This document shows positions 1 to 6,818 of a stretch of DNA of 7,911 nt, in pieces. The stretch's first letter is position 1. Every line of letters begins with the position of its first letter. Source of the DNA: TMED26 sp002694075 (GTDB taxonomy: Bacteria > Pseudomonadota > Alphaproteobacteria > Thalassobaculales > Thalassobaculaceae). The notes beneath the pieces are model-generated. The model saw nothing but the letters and a program-made list of their open reading frames with translations. It was not told the origin of the DNA and searched no databases. The DNA lies in NCBI GenBank assembly GCA_036160575.1, contig JAYYDT010000069.1, positions 1-7,911 on the forward strand, read 5' to 3'. A program made the translations under genes and the position numbers.

Positions 1-1
1 A

Positions 2-1432
2 GCGGTGGTGGCCCGCAACGCGCGTTTCGTGGCGCTGTGGACCTCTTTGGTCACCTTTCTGATTTCCCTATTGGTGTGGGCTAATTTCGACAACCGCGAC
101 GCCGGCTTCCAAATGGTCGAGTCGGTGACATGGATCGCCAGTGGCCAAATCGGCTACAAAATGGGCGTCGACGGTATCTCGCTGTTCTTCGTGTTGTTAT
201 CGACCTTGCTGACGCCGATCTGCATTCTGTCGGCGTGGGACGCCGTGCAGGTGCGGGTGAAGGAATACATGATCGCCTTCCTGGTCCTCGAGACTTTGAT
301 GGTCGGCATGTTCTGCGCCCTCGACATCCTGGTCTTTTACATCTTCTTCGAAGGCGTCCTGATCCCGATGTTCCTGATCATCGGGGTGTGGGGCGGGCCG
401 CGGCGCGTTTACGCGGCGTTCAAGTTTTTCCTCTACACGTTGGCCGGCTCGGTGCTGATGCTGCTGGCCATCTTGACCATGTACTTTCAGGCTGGCACCA
501 CCGATATCCCGACCTTGATGCAAGCTGGTCTGTTCGGTCCGGAATTGCAAACCTGGCTGTGGCTGGCGTTTTTCGCCTCCTTTGCGGTCAAGGTGCCAAT
601 GTGGCCGGTGCATACCTGGCTGCCCGACGCCCATGTCGAGGCGCCGACCGCCGGCTCGGTGATTTTGGCCGGGGTGTTGCTGAAAATGGGGGGCTACGGG
701 TTTTTGCGCTTTTCCATCCCGATGTTTCCACTGGCCTCGGCCGATTTCGCGCCGCTGGTGTTCGCGCTGTCGGTGGTGGCGATTATCTACACCTCGCTGG
801 TCGCCTTGGCGCAGGCCGATATGAAGAAGTTGATCGCCTATTCCTCGGTCGCCCACATGGGTTTCGTGACCATCGGCGCCTTCACCATGACCGAGCAGGG
901 GGTGCAGGGTTCAATTTTCCAAATGCTCTCTCATGGCGTGGTCTCGGGCGCTCTGTTCCTCTGCGTCGGGGTTGTCTACGACCGTATCCACAGCCGCGAA
1001 ATCGCCGATTATGGCGGGCTGGTTCATCGCATGCCGCGCTACGCCTTGTTTTTCATGCTTTTCATGCTGGCCTCGGTCGGTTTGCCGGGGACCAGCGGGT
1101 TCGTCGGCGAGTTCTTGGTGTTGATGGCGGCTTTCGAGGTGTCGACCTGGCTGGCGGTGCTGGCGACCAGCGGCGTGGTGCTCGGCGCGACGTATATGTT
1201 GTGGCTTTATCGGCGGGTGGTCTTCGGGGTCCTCGATAAAGAGAATTTGAAAAATATTCTCGATTTGAGCCCGCGCGAGATCGCCATTTTCGCGCCATTG
1301 ATCGCGTTGGTGCTGTGGATGGGCATCTACCCGACCCCGTTCCTCGACGCGATGGCGGCGTCGGTCGAACAATTGGTCGCCAATTATCAGACCGCCCTGG
1401 TGAACGCCGGGGTCGCGGTCGCGTCGCGCTGA
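2..1432 (+). CDS. nuoM: NADH-quinone oxidoreductase subunit M (partial, 5' end outside window)
   Basis: This is one of the antiporter-like proton-pumping subunits in the membrane arm of respiratory Complex I, which couples NADH oxidation and quinone reduction to proton export. The frame is open to the left edge. The GTG at position 5 is the first possible start, but the 475 residues read from it fall short of the usual ~500 and begin just before what looks like the second membrane helix, so the true start lies upstream. Numbering from that GTG, the family signatures are E116 in FFEGVLIPMF, K196 in AVKVPMWPVHTWLPDAH, K227 in AGVLLKMGGYG, K274/K275 in ADMKKLIAYSSVAHMG and H310 in QMLSHGV. These match the charged residues known to carry protons along the membrane axis. 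The protein is hydrophobic throughout, with many transmembrane helices. nuoN follows after 21 bp. Identity is very secure; only the N-terminus is missing. Confidence 0.97.
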   Translation, partial: AVVARNARFVALWTSLVTFLISLLVWANFDNRDAGFQMVESVTWIASGQIGYKMGVDGISLFFVLLSTLLTPICILSAWDAVQVRVKEYMIAFLVLETLMVGMFCALDILVFYIFFEGVLIPMFLIIGVWGGPRRVYAAFKFFLYTLAGSVLMLLAILTMYFQAGTTDIPTLMQAGLFGPELQTWLWLAFFASFAVKVPMWPVHTWLPDAHVEAPTAGSVILAGVLLKMGGYGFLRFSIPMFPLASADFAPLVFALSVVAIIYTSLVALAQADMKKLIAYSSVAHMGFVTIGAFTMTEQGVQGSIFQMLSHGVVSGALFLCVGVVYDRIHSREIADYGGLVHRMPRYALFFMLFMLASVGLPGTSGFVGEFLVLMAAFEVSTWLAVLATSGVVLGATYMLWLYRRVVFGVLDKENLKNILDLSPREIAIFAPLIALVLWMGIYPTPFLDAMAASVEQLVANYQTALVNAGVAVASR

Positions 1433-1436
1433 CGCC

Positions 1437-1446
1437 AAGGGGAGGG
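1437..1446 (+). promoter_or_regulatory. Strong Shine-Dalgarno for nuoN
   Basis: AAGGGGAGGG lies in the short nuoM-nuoN gap. Its GGAGG core ends 8 nt before the nuoN ATG, which is ideal spacing. It is the best ribosome binding site in the window and fixes the nuoN start. Confidence 0.75.
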
Positions 1447-1453
1447 CTGAACG

Positions 1454-2911
1454 ATGACTGTCACCGCATTGCCCGCGATGCTGCCGGCCCTGCCGGAGAT
1501 GTTTTTGGCCGTCGCCGGCATGGGGTTGCTGGTCTATGGCGTGTTCACGCACCGTGGCGGCGCGCAACCGTTGACATCCTGGGGCACGGTGGTGGCCTTC
1601 GTGGTGGCGGCGGTTTTGGTCGTCACCCATAGCGGCGCCGACGGCCAGGCGACGGCGTTTTATGGCCAATTCGCCACCGGTCTGCTGCCGCAGTTCGCTA
1701 AGTTATTGATCCTGCTCGGCGCGGCGTTGGCGGTGTGGATGTCGATTGGTTATATGCGCGCCTACGGCGGCGACCGTTTCGAGTTCCCGATCCTGGTGCT
1801 GTTCGCCACCATTGGCATGCTGATGATGGTGTCGGCCAACGATTTGATCGCCCTCTACATGGGCATCGAACTGCAAAGCTTGGCGCTATATGTGATCGCC
1901 TCGATCCGCCGGGACTCCCTCAAATCGACCGAGGCCGGTTTGAAATATTTCGTCCTTGGCGCGGTGTCCTCGGGGATGTTGCTGTACGGCTGTTCGCTGA
2001 TTTACGGCTTCGCCGGCAGCACCCAGTTTCAAGCCTTGGCCGAGGTGCTGGGCAAGGGCGAGCCGGCCCTGGGGCTGATCGTCGGCATGGTCTTTTTGAT
2101 CGCTGGCCTGGCTTTCAAGATCTCGGCCGTGCCGTTCCATATGTGGACCCCGGATGTTTACGAGGGCGCGCCGACGCCGGTCACCGCGTTGTTCGCGGTG
2201 GCCCCCAAAGTGGCCGCCGTCTGCCTTATTCTGCGGACCATGATGGGGCCTTTCGGCGGGGTCACCGACCAATGGCAACAGGTCATCACCTTGATCGCCG
2301 TCGCCTCGATGGTGTTGGGGGCCATCGCCGCCATCCAGCAAACCAATCTGAAGCGCCTGATGGCCTACAGTTCGATTGGCCATATGGGCTACGCCTTGGT
2401 CGGCGTGGCCGCCGGCAACGCCGCCGGCGCCAAAGGTGTGCTGATTTACATGGCGATCTATCTGTTCATGAACATCGGCACCTTCGCGGTCATCCTGTCG
2501 ATGCGCAAAGAGGGGCGGTATGTCGAGAACATCAGCGACCTCGCCGGGTTGAATAAAAGCCATCCGATGATGGCGTTGGCGATGCTGATTTTCATGTTTT
2601 CGATGGCTGGCATCCCGCCCTTGGCCGGGTTTTTCAGCAAGTGGTATGTGTTCCTGGCGGCGATTGACGCCGGCCTCTACGGCCTCGCGGTAATTGGCGT
2701 CCTGGCCAGTGTGGTGGGCGCGTTCTATTACATCCGCATCATCAAGGTGATGTATTTCGACGACAGCGATCAGGCGCTCGACAGCGGTATGAGCGCCGAT
2801 ATGCGCGTGATCATGGGGGCGACGGCGGTCGTTACTTTGTTGTTCTTTATTATTCCGGCGCCGGTGGTCGATCTGGCTGGCCTCGCCGCCGAGACGCTGT
2901 TCATCAAGTGA
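1454..2911 (+). CDS. nuoN: NADH-quinone oxidoreductase subunit N
   Basis: This is the second antiporter-like membrane subunit of Complex I, homologous to NuoM and NuoL, and works in transmembrane proton translocation. The product has 485 residues, the normal length for the family, and starts at an ATG with a strong upstream SD. Visible landmarks are E139 in YMGIELQSLALY, the proton-channel lysine K222 in AGLAFKISAVPFHMWTPDVY, K252 in FAVAPKVAA, K300 in QTNLKRLMAYSSIGHMGY and K396 in GFFSKWYVF. These correspond to the conserved Glu/Lys set of E. coli NuoN. Hydrophobic segments fill the whole protein (about 14 helices expected for the family). It is normally the last nuo gene, and here too the next gene is not a nuo gene. 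Its TGA overlaps the GTG start of birA, which suggests translational coupling. Nothing in it looks degraded. Confidence 0.97.
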   Translation: MTVTALPAMLPALPEMFLAVAGMGLLVYGVFTHRGGAQPLTSWGTVVAFVVAAVLVVTHSGADGQATAFYGQFATGLLPQFAKLLILLGAALAVWMSIGYMRAYGGDRFEFPILVLFATIGMLMMVSANDLIALYMGIELQSLALYVIASIRRDSLKSTEAGLKYFVLGAVSSGMLLYGCSLIYGFAGSTQFQALAEVLGKGEPALGLIVGMVFLIAGLAFKISAVPFHMWTPDVYEGAPTPVTALFAVAPKVAAVCLILRTMMGPFGGVTDQWQQVITLIAVASMVLGAIAAIQQTNLKRLMAYSSIGHMGYALVGVAAGNAAGAKGVLIYMAIYLFMNIGTFAVILSMRKEGRYVENISDLAGLNKSHPMMALAMLIFMFSMAGIPPLAGFFSKWYVFLAAIDAGLYGLAVIGVLASVVGAFYYIRIIKVMYFDDSDQALDSGMSADMRVIMGATAVVTLLFFIIPAPVVDLAGLAAETLFIK

Positions 2912-3654
2912 CCGCGACCTGGCCGACCCCCGGCCATGTTGTTGTCCGGCCAGCGGTCGACAGCACCAATAGCGAAGCCAGCCGCCTGCTGGCCGCCGGC
3001 GCCGATCACGGTCTGGTGGTGCGCGCCGACTGCCAAAGCGCCGGGCGCGGTCGGCGGGGCCGGACCTGGGTTTCGCCGCCCGGTAATCTCTACTGCTCGC
3101 TGTTGGCGCGGCCACCGATACCGGCGCCGGCGCCCCTGGCGACGCTGACTTTCGTGGCCGCTCTGGCGGTTCATCAACTGGTCCGCGCGGCCCTGCCGGC
3201 GGCGCGGACGGTGGCCCTCAAATGGCCCAATGATGTGTTGGTCGACGGCGCCAAGGTGAGTGGGATTTTGCTCGAAGGCCAGCACGGTGGGGCGGGCCCG
3301 GCGGTGATTATCGGGGTGGGGATCAATTTGGCCAGCCACCCGGCCGACGCGCCCTACGCGGTGACCAACCTCGCCGCCGGCGGTGGGCGTTTGACCGTCG
3401 ACGGCGCCCTCATGGCCTTGCTGGGCGCGTTTGGCCCCTGGTATGACCGCTGGGCGGCGGCGGGCTTCGCACCGGTGCGGGCGGCCTGGCTGGCGGCGGC
3501 CGGCCCGCTTGGCACGGCCATCGCCGTCAATCAGGGCGCGGCGCGCCACCATGGCCGCTTCGCCGGCCTTGACGAACAGGGCGGCTTGCTCTTGGAAACC
3601 GCGCCCGGCTCCTATATGACCATCGCGTCGGGCGATGTCACTGTGACCGAATAA
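2908..3654 (+). CDS. birA: Biotin--[acetyl-CoA-carboxylase] ligase (short form, no HTH domain)
   Basis: Cytoplasmic enzyme that activates biotin with ATP to biotinyl-AMP and transfers it to the acceptor lysine of carboxylases such as acetyl-CoA and propionyl-CoA carboxylase. The 248-residue product shows the biotin ligase core: DSTN (18-21), the nucleotide/biotin loop GRGRRGRTW (46-54), KWPND (105-109), K116 in GAKVSGILLEG (equivalent to E. coli K183) and GVGINL (136-141). The C-terminal part (about 200-248) has the character of the small SH3-like domain. The N-terminal winged-helix DNA-binding domain of E. coli BirA is absent, so this is a group I ligase that should not repress biotin genes. 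The GTG start overlaps the nuoN stop by 4 bp (GTGA) and has no clear SD, which fits coupled translation. No other in-frame start would keep the DSTN segment and the residues before it. Confidence 0.93.
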   Translation: MTATWPTPGHVVVRPAVDSTNSEASRLLAAGADHGLVVRADCQSAGRGRRGRTWVSPPGNLYCSLLARPPIPAPAPLATLTFVAALAVHQLVRAALPAARTVALKWPNDVLVDGAKVSGILLEGQHGGAGPAVIIGVGINLASHPADAPYAVTNLAAGGGRLTVDGALMALLGAFGPWYDRWAAAGFAPVRAAWLAAAGPLGTAIAVNQGAARHHGRFAGLDEQGGLLLETAPGSYMTIASGDVTVTE

Positions 3655-3667
3655 CGGAACCACCACC

Positions 3668-4486
3668 ATGCTTTTGGCGATTGATTGCGGCAACACCAAC
3701 ACCGTATTCGCGGTGTATGAGGATCTGGTTTGCCGGGCCTCTTGGCGGACGTCGACGAATACCCAGCGAACCGCCGATGAATACGCGGTTTGGCTGCAGC
3801 AGTTGATGTCGCTGGAGGGGTTGACCCTTCAAAACATCGACGACGTGGCGGTGTCGACGGTGGTGCCTGACAGTTTGTTCAATTTGAAGGCGCTCGCCGC
3901 CAAGTATTTCGACGTCAACGCCCTGGTGGTTGGCGCCCATGGGGTCGACCCGGGGATCGACATTCGCATCGATCACCCGCAGCAGGCCGGCGCCGACCGT
4001 ATCGCCGACGCCGTCGGCGCCCATGATCGTTACGCCGGCCCGTTGGTGGTCATCGATTTTGGCACGGCGACCACTTTCGACGTGATCGAGGCCGACGGTG
4101 GCTATGCCGGCGGCATTATCGCCCCGGGCATCAATCTGTCCCTTGACGCGCTTTATCGCAGCGCCGCTCAATTGCCGCGCATCGCGGTCAAGGCACCGCG
4201 CGTCTCCGAAGGCGACAACACGCCGGTCAAGGTGATTGGGCGGGACACCATCTCGGCCATGCACAACGGTATCTTTTGGGGCTATATCGGCCTTATCGAA
4301 GGGCTGGTCTCACGCATCAAAGCGGAATATGGAACCGATATGAGAGTTATTGGAACGGGCGGTTTGGCCGCCCTGTTTAGCGATTGCACCGACGCAATCG
4401 ACCAAGTCGACGAGGATTTGACCCTGCACGGCTTGGTTCTAATCCATCGCTTGAACCGCCGCGCGGGTGCCGTTCATGGCGCATGA
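3668..4486 (+). CDS. coaX: Type III pantothenate kinase
   Basis: Catalyses ATP-dependent phosphorylation of pantothenate, the first step of CoA synthesis, in the cytoplasm. Type III kinases belong to the ASKHA (actin/hexokinase-like) fold and, unlike CoaA, are not inhibited by CoA. The 272-residue product has the expected motifs in order: the phosphate-binding DCGNTNT (6-12), GADR (108-111) with D110 as the likely catalytic base, DFGTATTFD (130-138), GGIIAPGI (148-155) and a C-terminal IGTGGLA (228-234) followed by DEDLTLHGL. Slightly longer than the usual ~255-260 residues. The ATG lies 13 bp after the birA stop, with only a weak CGGA at 3655-3658 as SD. The 3' end overlaps the start of the RNase J gene. 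The pairing birA-coaX-rnj is common in alphaproteobacteria as I know them. No coaA is visible, but the window is too small to exclude one. Confidence 0.95.
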   Translation: MLLAIDCGNTNTVFAVYEDLVCRASWRTSTNTQRTADEYAVWLQQLMSLEGLTLQNIDDVAVSTVVPDSLFNLKALAAKYFDVNALVVGAHGVDPGIDIRIDHPQQAGADRIADAVGAHDRYAGPLVVIDFGTATTFDVIEADGGYAGGIIAPGINLSLDALYRSAAQLPRIAVKAPRVSEGDNTPVKVIGRDTISAMHNGIFWGYIGLIEGLVSRIKAEYGTDMRVIGTGGLAALFSDCTDAIDQVDEDLTLHGLVLIHRLNRRAGAVHGA

Positions 4487-6131
4487 CGCGAAAGCGCTTC
4501 ATTTCCTTCCCCTCGGGGGTTCCAATGAAATCGGCATGAACCTCAACCTGTTCAACTATGGTGGACAGTGGTTGATGGTCGATTTGGGGATCACCTTCGG
4601 CGATGACACGACACCGGGCCTGGATGTGATCCTGCCCGACACGCGGTTCATTGAAGGCCAGCGCGACCATTTATTGGGCCTGGTGTTGACTCATGGCCAC
4701 GAGGACCATATCGGCGCCGTGCCATATATCTGGTCGCGGCTGAATTGCCCGATTTACGCGACGCCCTTCACCGCCTCGCTGGTTCGCCGCAAACTGGCCG
4801 ACGCCGGCCTGCTGGACGCGGTCGACCTGATTGAAGTGCCGCTGTCGGGCGGTCTCACCATCGGGCCCTTCGACATTGATTTCGTGCGCTTGACCCATTC
4901 CATTCCCGAGCCCAACGGCCTCGCCATCAGCACCCCGGCGGGCGTCATTTATCACACCGGCGATTGGAAGTTCGATCCCGACCCGGTGATCGGCGGGCCG
5001 CCCGACTACGACCGCCTGCGCGCCTTGGGCGAGGCCGGTGTGCTGGCCCTGATCGGCGACAGCACCAATGTTTTCGAGCCTGGCGAGACGCCGTCGGAAG
5101 GCGCCTTGTTCGAAAACCTGCGTGAGATTTTCGCCGAGGCCGAGGGGCGGGTGGCGATGACCTCGTTCGCCTCCAACGTGGCGCGTTTAGAGACCATCAC
5201 ACGGGCCGCCTTGGCCGCCGACCGGCATGTCGGCCTGGTTGGCCGGTCGATGTGGCGGATGGAGCAGGCGGCGCGCGAAAACGGCTATCTGCGCGACTTG
5301 CCGAATTTTGTGCGCGAGGACGAAATCGCCCTGTTACCGGCGCGCCATTGCGCCCTGATCTGCACCGGCAGCCAGGGTGAGCCGCGCGCCGCCCTGTCGC
5401 GCATCGCCGATGGCAGCCACCATCATGTCAGCCTGGCCAAAGGCGACACGGTGGTGTTTTCCTCGCGCAAGATTCCCGGTAATGAGCGGGCCATTCAGCG
5501 GCTGCAAAATCGGCTGGTCGGCTTGGGCGTCGAGTTGATCACGGACGACGATCGTTTTGTGCATGTCTCCGGCCACCCGTCGAGTGGCGATTTGGAGCGG
5601 ATGTATGGCTTCATCCGCCCGCGCGTCGCGGTGCCGGTTCATGGCGAACAACGCCATTTAATGGCCCATGCCGATCTCGCTCGCCGCTGCCAGGTGCCGG
5701 AGGCGGTGGTGCCGCGCAACGGCAGTTTAATTCGGCTGGCGCCGGGACCGGCCGAAATCGTCGACGATGTGCCGTCCGGCTATCTGGCGGTCGACGGCGG
5801 CAAGCTCAAATCCCTCGACGCCGAAAGCATCCGCGACCGGCGTAAGCTGTTGCATAATGGCGCGGTGTCGGCGACCGTCGTGCTCGACACCGTCGGTCGC
5901 TTGATGGCCGACCCGACCGTCGCCCTGCGCGGGATCGACGACGGCGCCGCCGGTGAGGAAGCGGCGGAGGATTTGATCGATTTGGTGATTGAGGTGGTCG
6001 AGGGCATGGGCCACGCCGCGCGGCGCCGCGACGACGCCGTGCGCGGCGCGGTTGAACGGGCCCTGCGCCGCGAGATCCGACAGACGTATGGCAAGCGTCC
6101 GGTCACCGATATACATTTAATCAGAATTTGA
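4476..6131 (+). CDS. rnj: Ribonuclease J (metallo-beta-lactamase/beta-CASP nuclease)
   Basis: RNase J proteins are cytoplasmic zinc-dependent nucleases with 5'-to-3' exonuclease and endonuclease activity that mature rRNA and degrade mRNA; alphaproteobacteria carry one alongside RNase E. Counting from the ATG at 4476 (551 residues), the metallo-beta-lactamase motifs are HGHEDH (73-78), H141 in RLTHS, D163 in HTGDWKFD and a GDSTN segment (about 195-199). The beta-CASP part carries SSRKIPGNE (329-337), H363 and H367 in VHVSGH, and H389 in VPVHGEQRHL. The C-terminal domain runs from about 440 to the end. All metal ligands are present, so it should be active. An alternative GTG at 4467 would add three residues; I prefer the ATG because the family usually has only 8-10 residues before FLPLGG. 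It overlaps coaX by 11 bp with no good SD, so it probably depends on coaX translation. Confidence 0.94.
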   Translation: MAHDAKALHFLPLGGSNEIGMNLNLFNYGGQWLMVDLGITFGDDTTPGLDVILPDTRFIEGQRDHLLGLVLTHGHEDHIGAVPYIWSRLNCPIYATPFTASLVRRKLADAGLLDAVDLIEVPLSGGLTIGPFDIDFVRLTHSIPEPNGLAISTPAGVIYHTGDWKFDPDPVIGGPPDYDRLRALGEAGVLALIGDSTNVFEPGETPSEGALFENLREIFAEAEGRVAMTSFASNVARLETITRAALAADRHVGLVGRSMWRMEQAARENGYLRDLPNFVREDEIALLPARHCALICTGSQGEPRAALSRIADGSHHHVSLAKGDTVVFSSRKIPGNERAIQRLQNRLVGLGVELITDDDRFVHVSGHPSSGDLERMYGFIRPRVAVPVHGEQRHLMAHADLARRCQVPEAVVPRNGSLIRLAPGPAEIVDDVPSGYLAVDGGKLKSLDAESIRDRRKLLHNGAVSATVVLDTVGRLMADPTVALRGIDDGAAGEEAAEDLIDLVIEVVEGMGHAARRRDDAVRGAVERALRREIRQTYGKRPVTDIHLIRI

Positions 6132-6135
6132 CGGC

Positions 6136-6142
6136 GAGGGAG
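6136..6142 (+). promoter_or_regulatory. Shine-Dalgarno deciding the mce start
   Basis: GAGGGAG lies in the 17 bp between the rnj stop and the ATG at 6149, ending 6 nt before that ATG. It favours the ATG over the in-frame TTG at 6128, which overlaps the rnj stop. Confidence 0.6.
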
Positions 6143-6148
6143 AAGGCA

Positions 6149-6553
6149 ATGATCGGTCGGTTAAACCATGTCGCCATCGCGGTGCCCGATTTGGCGGCGG
6201 CGGCGGCGACCTATCGCGGCACGCTGGGCGCCGAGGTGAGCGCGCCCGAAGACCTGCCCGATCATGGCGTGACGGTGGTCTTTGTCGAGTTGCCCAACAC
6301 CAAAATTGAATTGCTGCACCCGCTCGGCGACAACTCACCCATCGCCGCGTTTTTGGACAAGAATCCGGCCGGCGGGATGCATCATATTTGTTACGAGGTC
6401 GATGACATTCGCGCCGCCCGCGATCATTTGGCGGCCGAAGGCGCGCGCGTGCTGGGCAGCGGCGAGCCGACCATCGGCGCCCACGGCAAGCCGGTGCTGT
6501 TCCTTCATCCCAAGGATTTCGTCGGCACTTTGGTCGAACTTGAGCAGGCGTGA
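6149..6553 (+). CDS. mce: Methylmalonyl-CoA epimerase
   Basis: Interconverts the (S)- and (R)-epimers of methylmalonyl-CoA, linking biotin-dependent propionyl-CoA carboxylase to B12-dependent methylmalonyl-CoA mutase and hence to succinyl-CoA. The 134-residue product is a vicinal-oxygen-chelate (glyoxalase-fold) protein with two beta-alpha-beta-beta-beta modules. The metal-site residues are H7 in LNHVAIAVPDL, E54 in NTKIELLHPLG, H79 in GGMHHICYEV and E130 in LVELEQA. The long match in style to the mitochondrial enzyme (LNHVAIAV, KNPAGGMHHIC, IGAHGKPVLFLHPKD, terminal LVELEQA) separates it from generic glyoxalase I. The start is the ATG with SD GAGGGAG; this begins the protein with MIGRLNHVAIAV, as is usual. 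The gene sits 17 bp after rnj and 4 bp before the DUF1467 gene. Very secure on sequence; activity is inferred. Confidence 0.95.
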   Translation: MIGRLNHVAIAVPDLAAAAATYRGTLGAEVSAPEDLPDHGVTVVFVELPNTKIELLHPLGDNSPIAAFLDKNPAGGMHHICYEVDDIRAARDHLAAEGARVLGSGEPTIGAHGKPVLFLHPKDFVGTLVELEQA

Positions 6554-6557
6554 CGCG

Positions 6558-6812
6558 GTGGATTGGGTTTCCGGACTGGTCGTTTATATCCTGCTGTGGT
6601 GGTGGGTGTTTTTCATGGCCCTGCCGGTTGGCAATCGGCCGCCGGAGGATGTCGGCGACGGCCATGCGGCCAGCGCGCCGGCCAAACCGCGGCTGTTGAT
6701 TAAGGCCGGCGCGACCACCTTGATCGCCGCCGTGCTGTGGGGCGGTGTCTATTTGGTGATCGATTCCGGGGTGATTTCCTTCCGCGAAATGGCCGACCAA
6801 CTGCCGAGGTGA
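6558..6812 (+). CDS. DUF1467 family small membrane protein
   Basis: An 84-residue protein of unknown function. It starts at a GTG 4 bp after the mce stop, with a possible SD (GAGCAGG, 6542-6548) inside the end of mce. The sequence shows a first transmembrane helix (about residues 5-23, ending WWWVFFMALPVG), a short polar Pro/Ala-rich linker (about 27-43), the motif KPRLLIKA (43-50) and a second helix (about 51-68), then a tail with ISFREMADQLPR. The LP-G after helix 1, KPRLL-KA before helix 2 and the ISFR near the end are what I know of the DUF1467 family, which is common in alphaproteobacteria next to mce. Its topology suggests a helical hairpin in the inner membrane; no catalytic residues are evident. 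The longer in-frame reading upstream, inside mce, is rejected as out-of-frame mce sequence. I do not assign a function. Confidence 0.85.
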   Translation: MDWVSGLVVYILLWWWVFFMALPVGNRPPEDVGDGHAASAPAKPRLLIKAGATTLIAAVLWGGVYLVIDSGVISFREMADQLPR

Positions 6813-6818
6813 GGGGCC

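Noticed and set aside
5..7. GTG as the true nuoM start
   Set aside because: It would drop the first helix and give a protein about 25-30 residues short; the frame is open to the window edge.
130..1239. Open frame of 369 codons inside nuoM, plus strand, another frame
   Set aside because: The Arg/Gly/Asp-rich composition and lack of motifs mark it as a shadow of nuoM, which has full family signatures.
1886..3115. Long open frame on the minus strand (409 codons) across nuoN and birA
   Set aside because: It is antisense to two secure genes, is rich in Arg, Gln, His and Asp, has no domain, and is the usual product of high GC at third codon positions.
4357..4378. Terminator-like hairpin GGGCGG-TTTGG-CCGCCC followed by TGTTT in coaX
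   Set aside because: The stem is only 6 bp, the T tract is broken, and the bases encode the conserved TGGLA motif of CoaX, which explains them.
6128..6130. TTG as the mce start
   Set aside because: It would add MTAREKA before the conserved MIGRLNHV start; the ATG at 6149 has a properly spaced SD.
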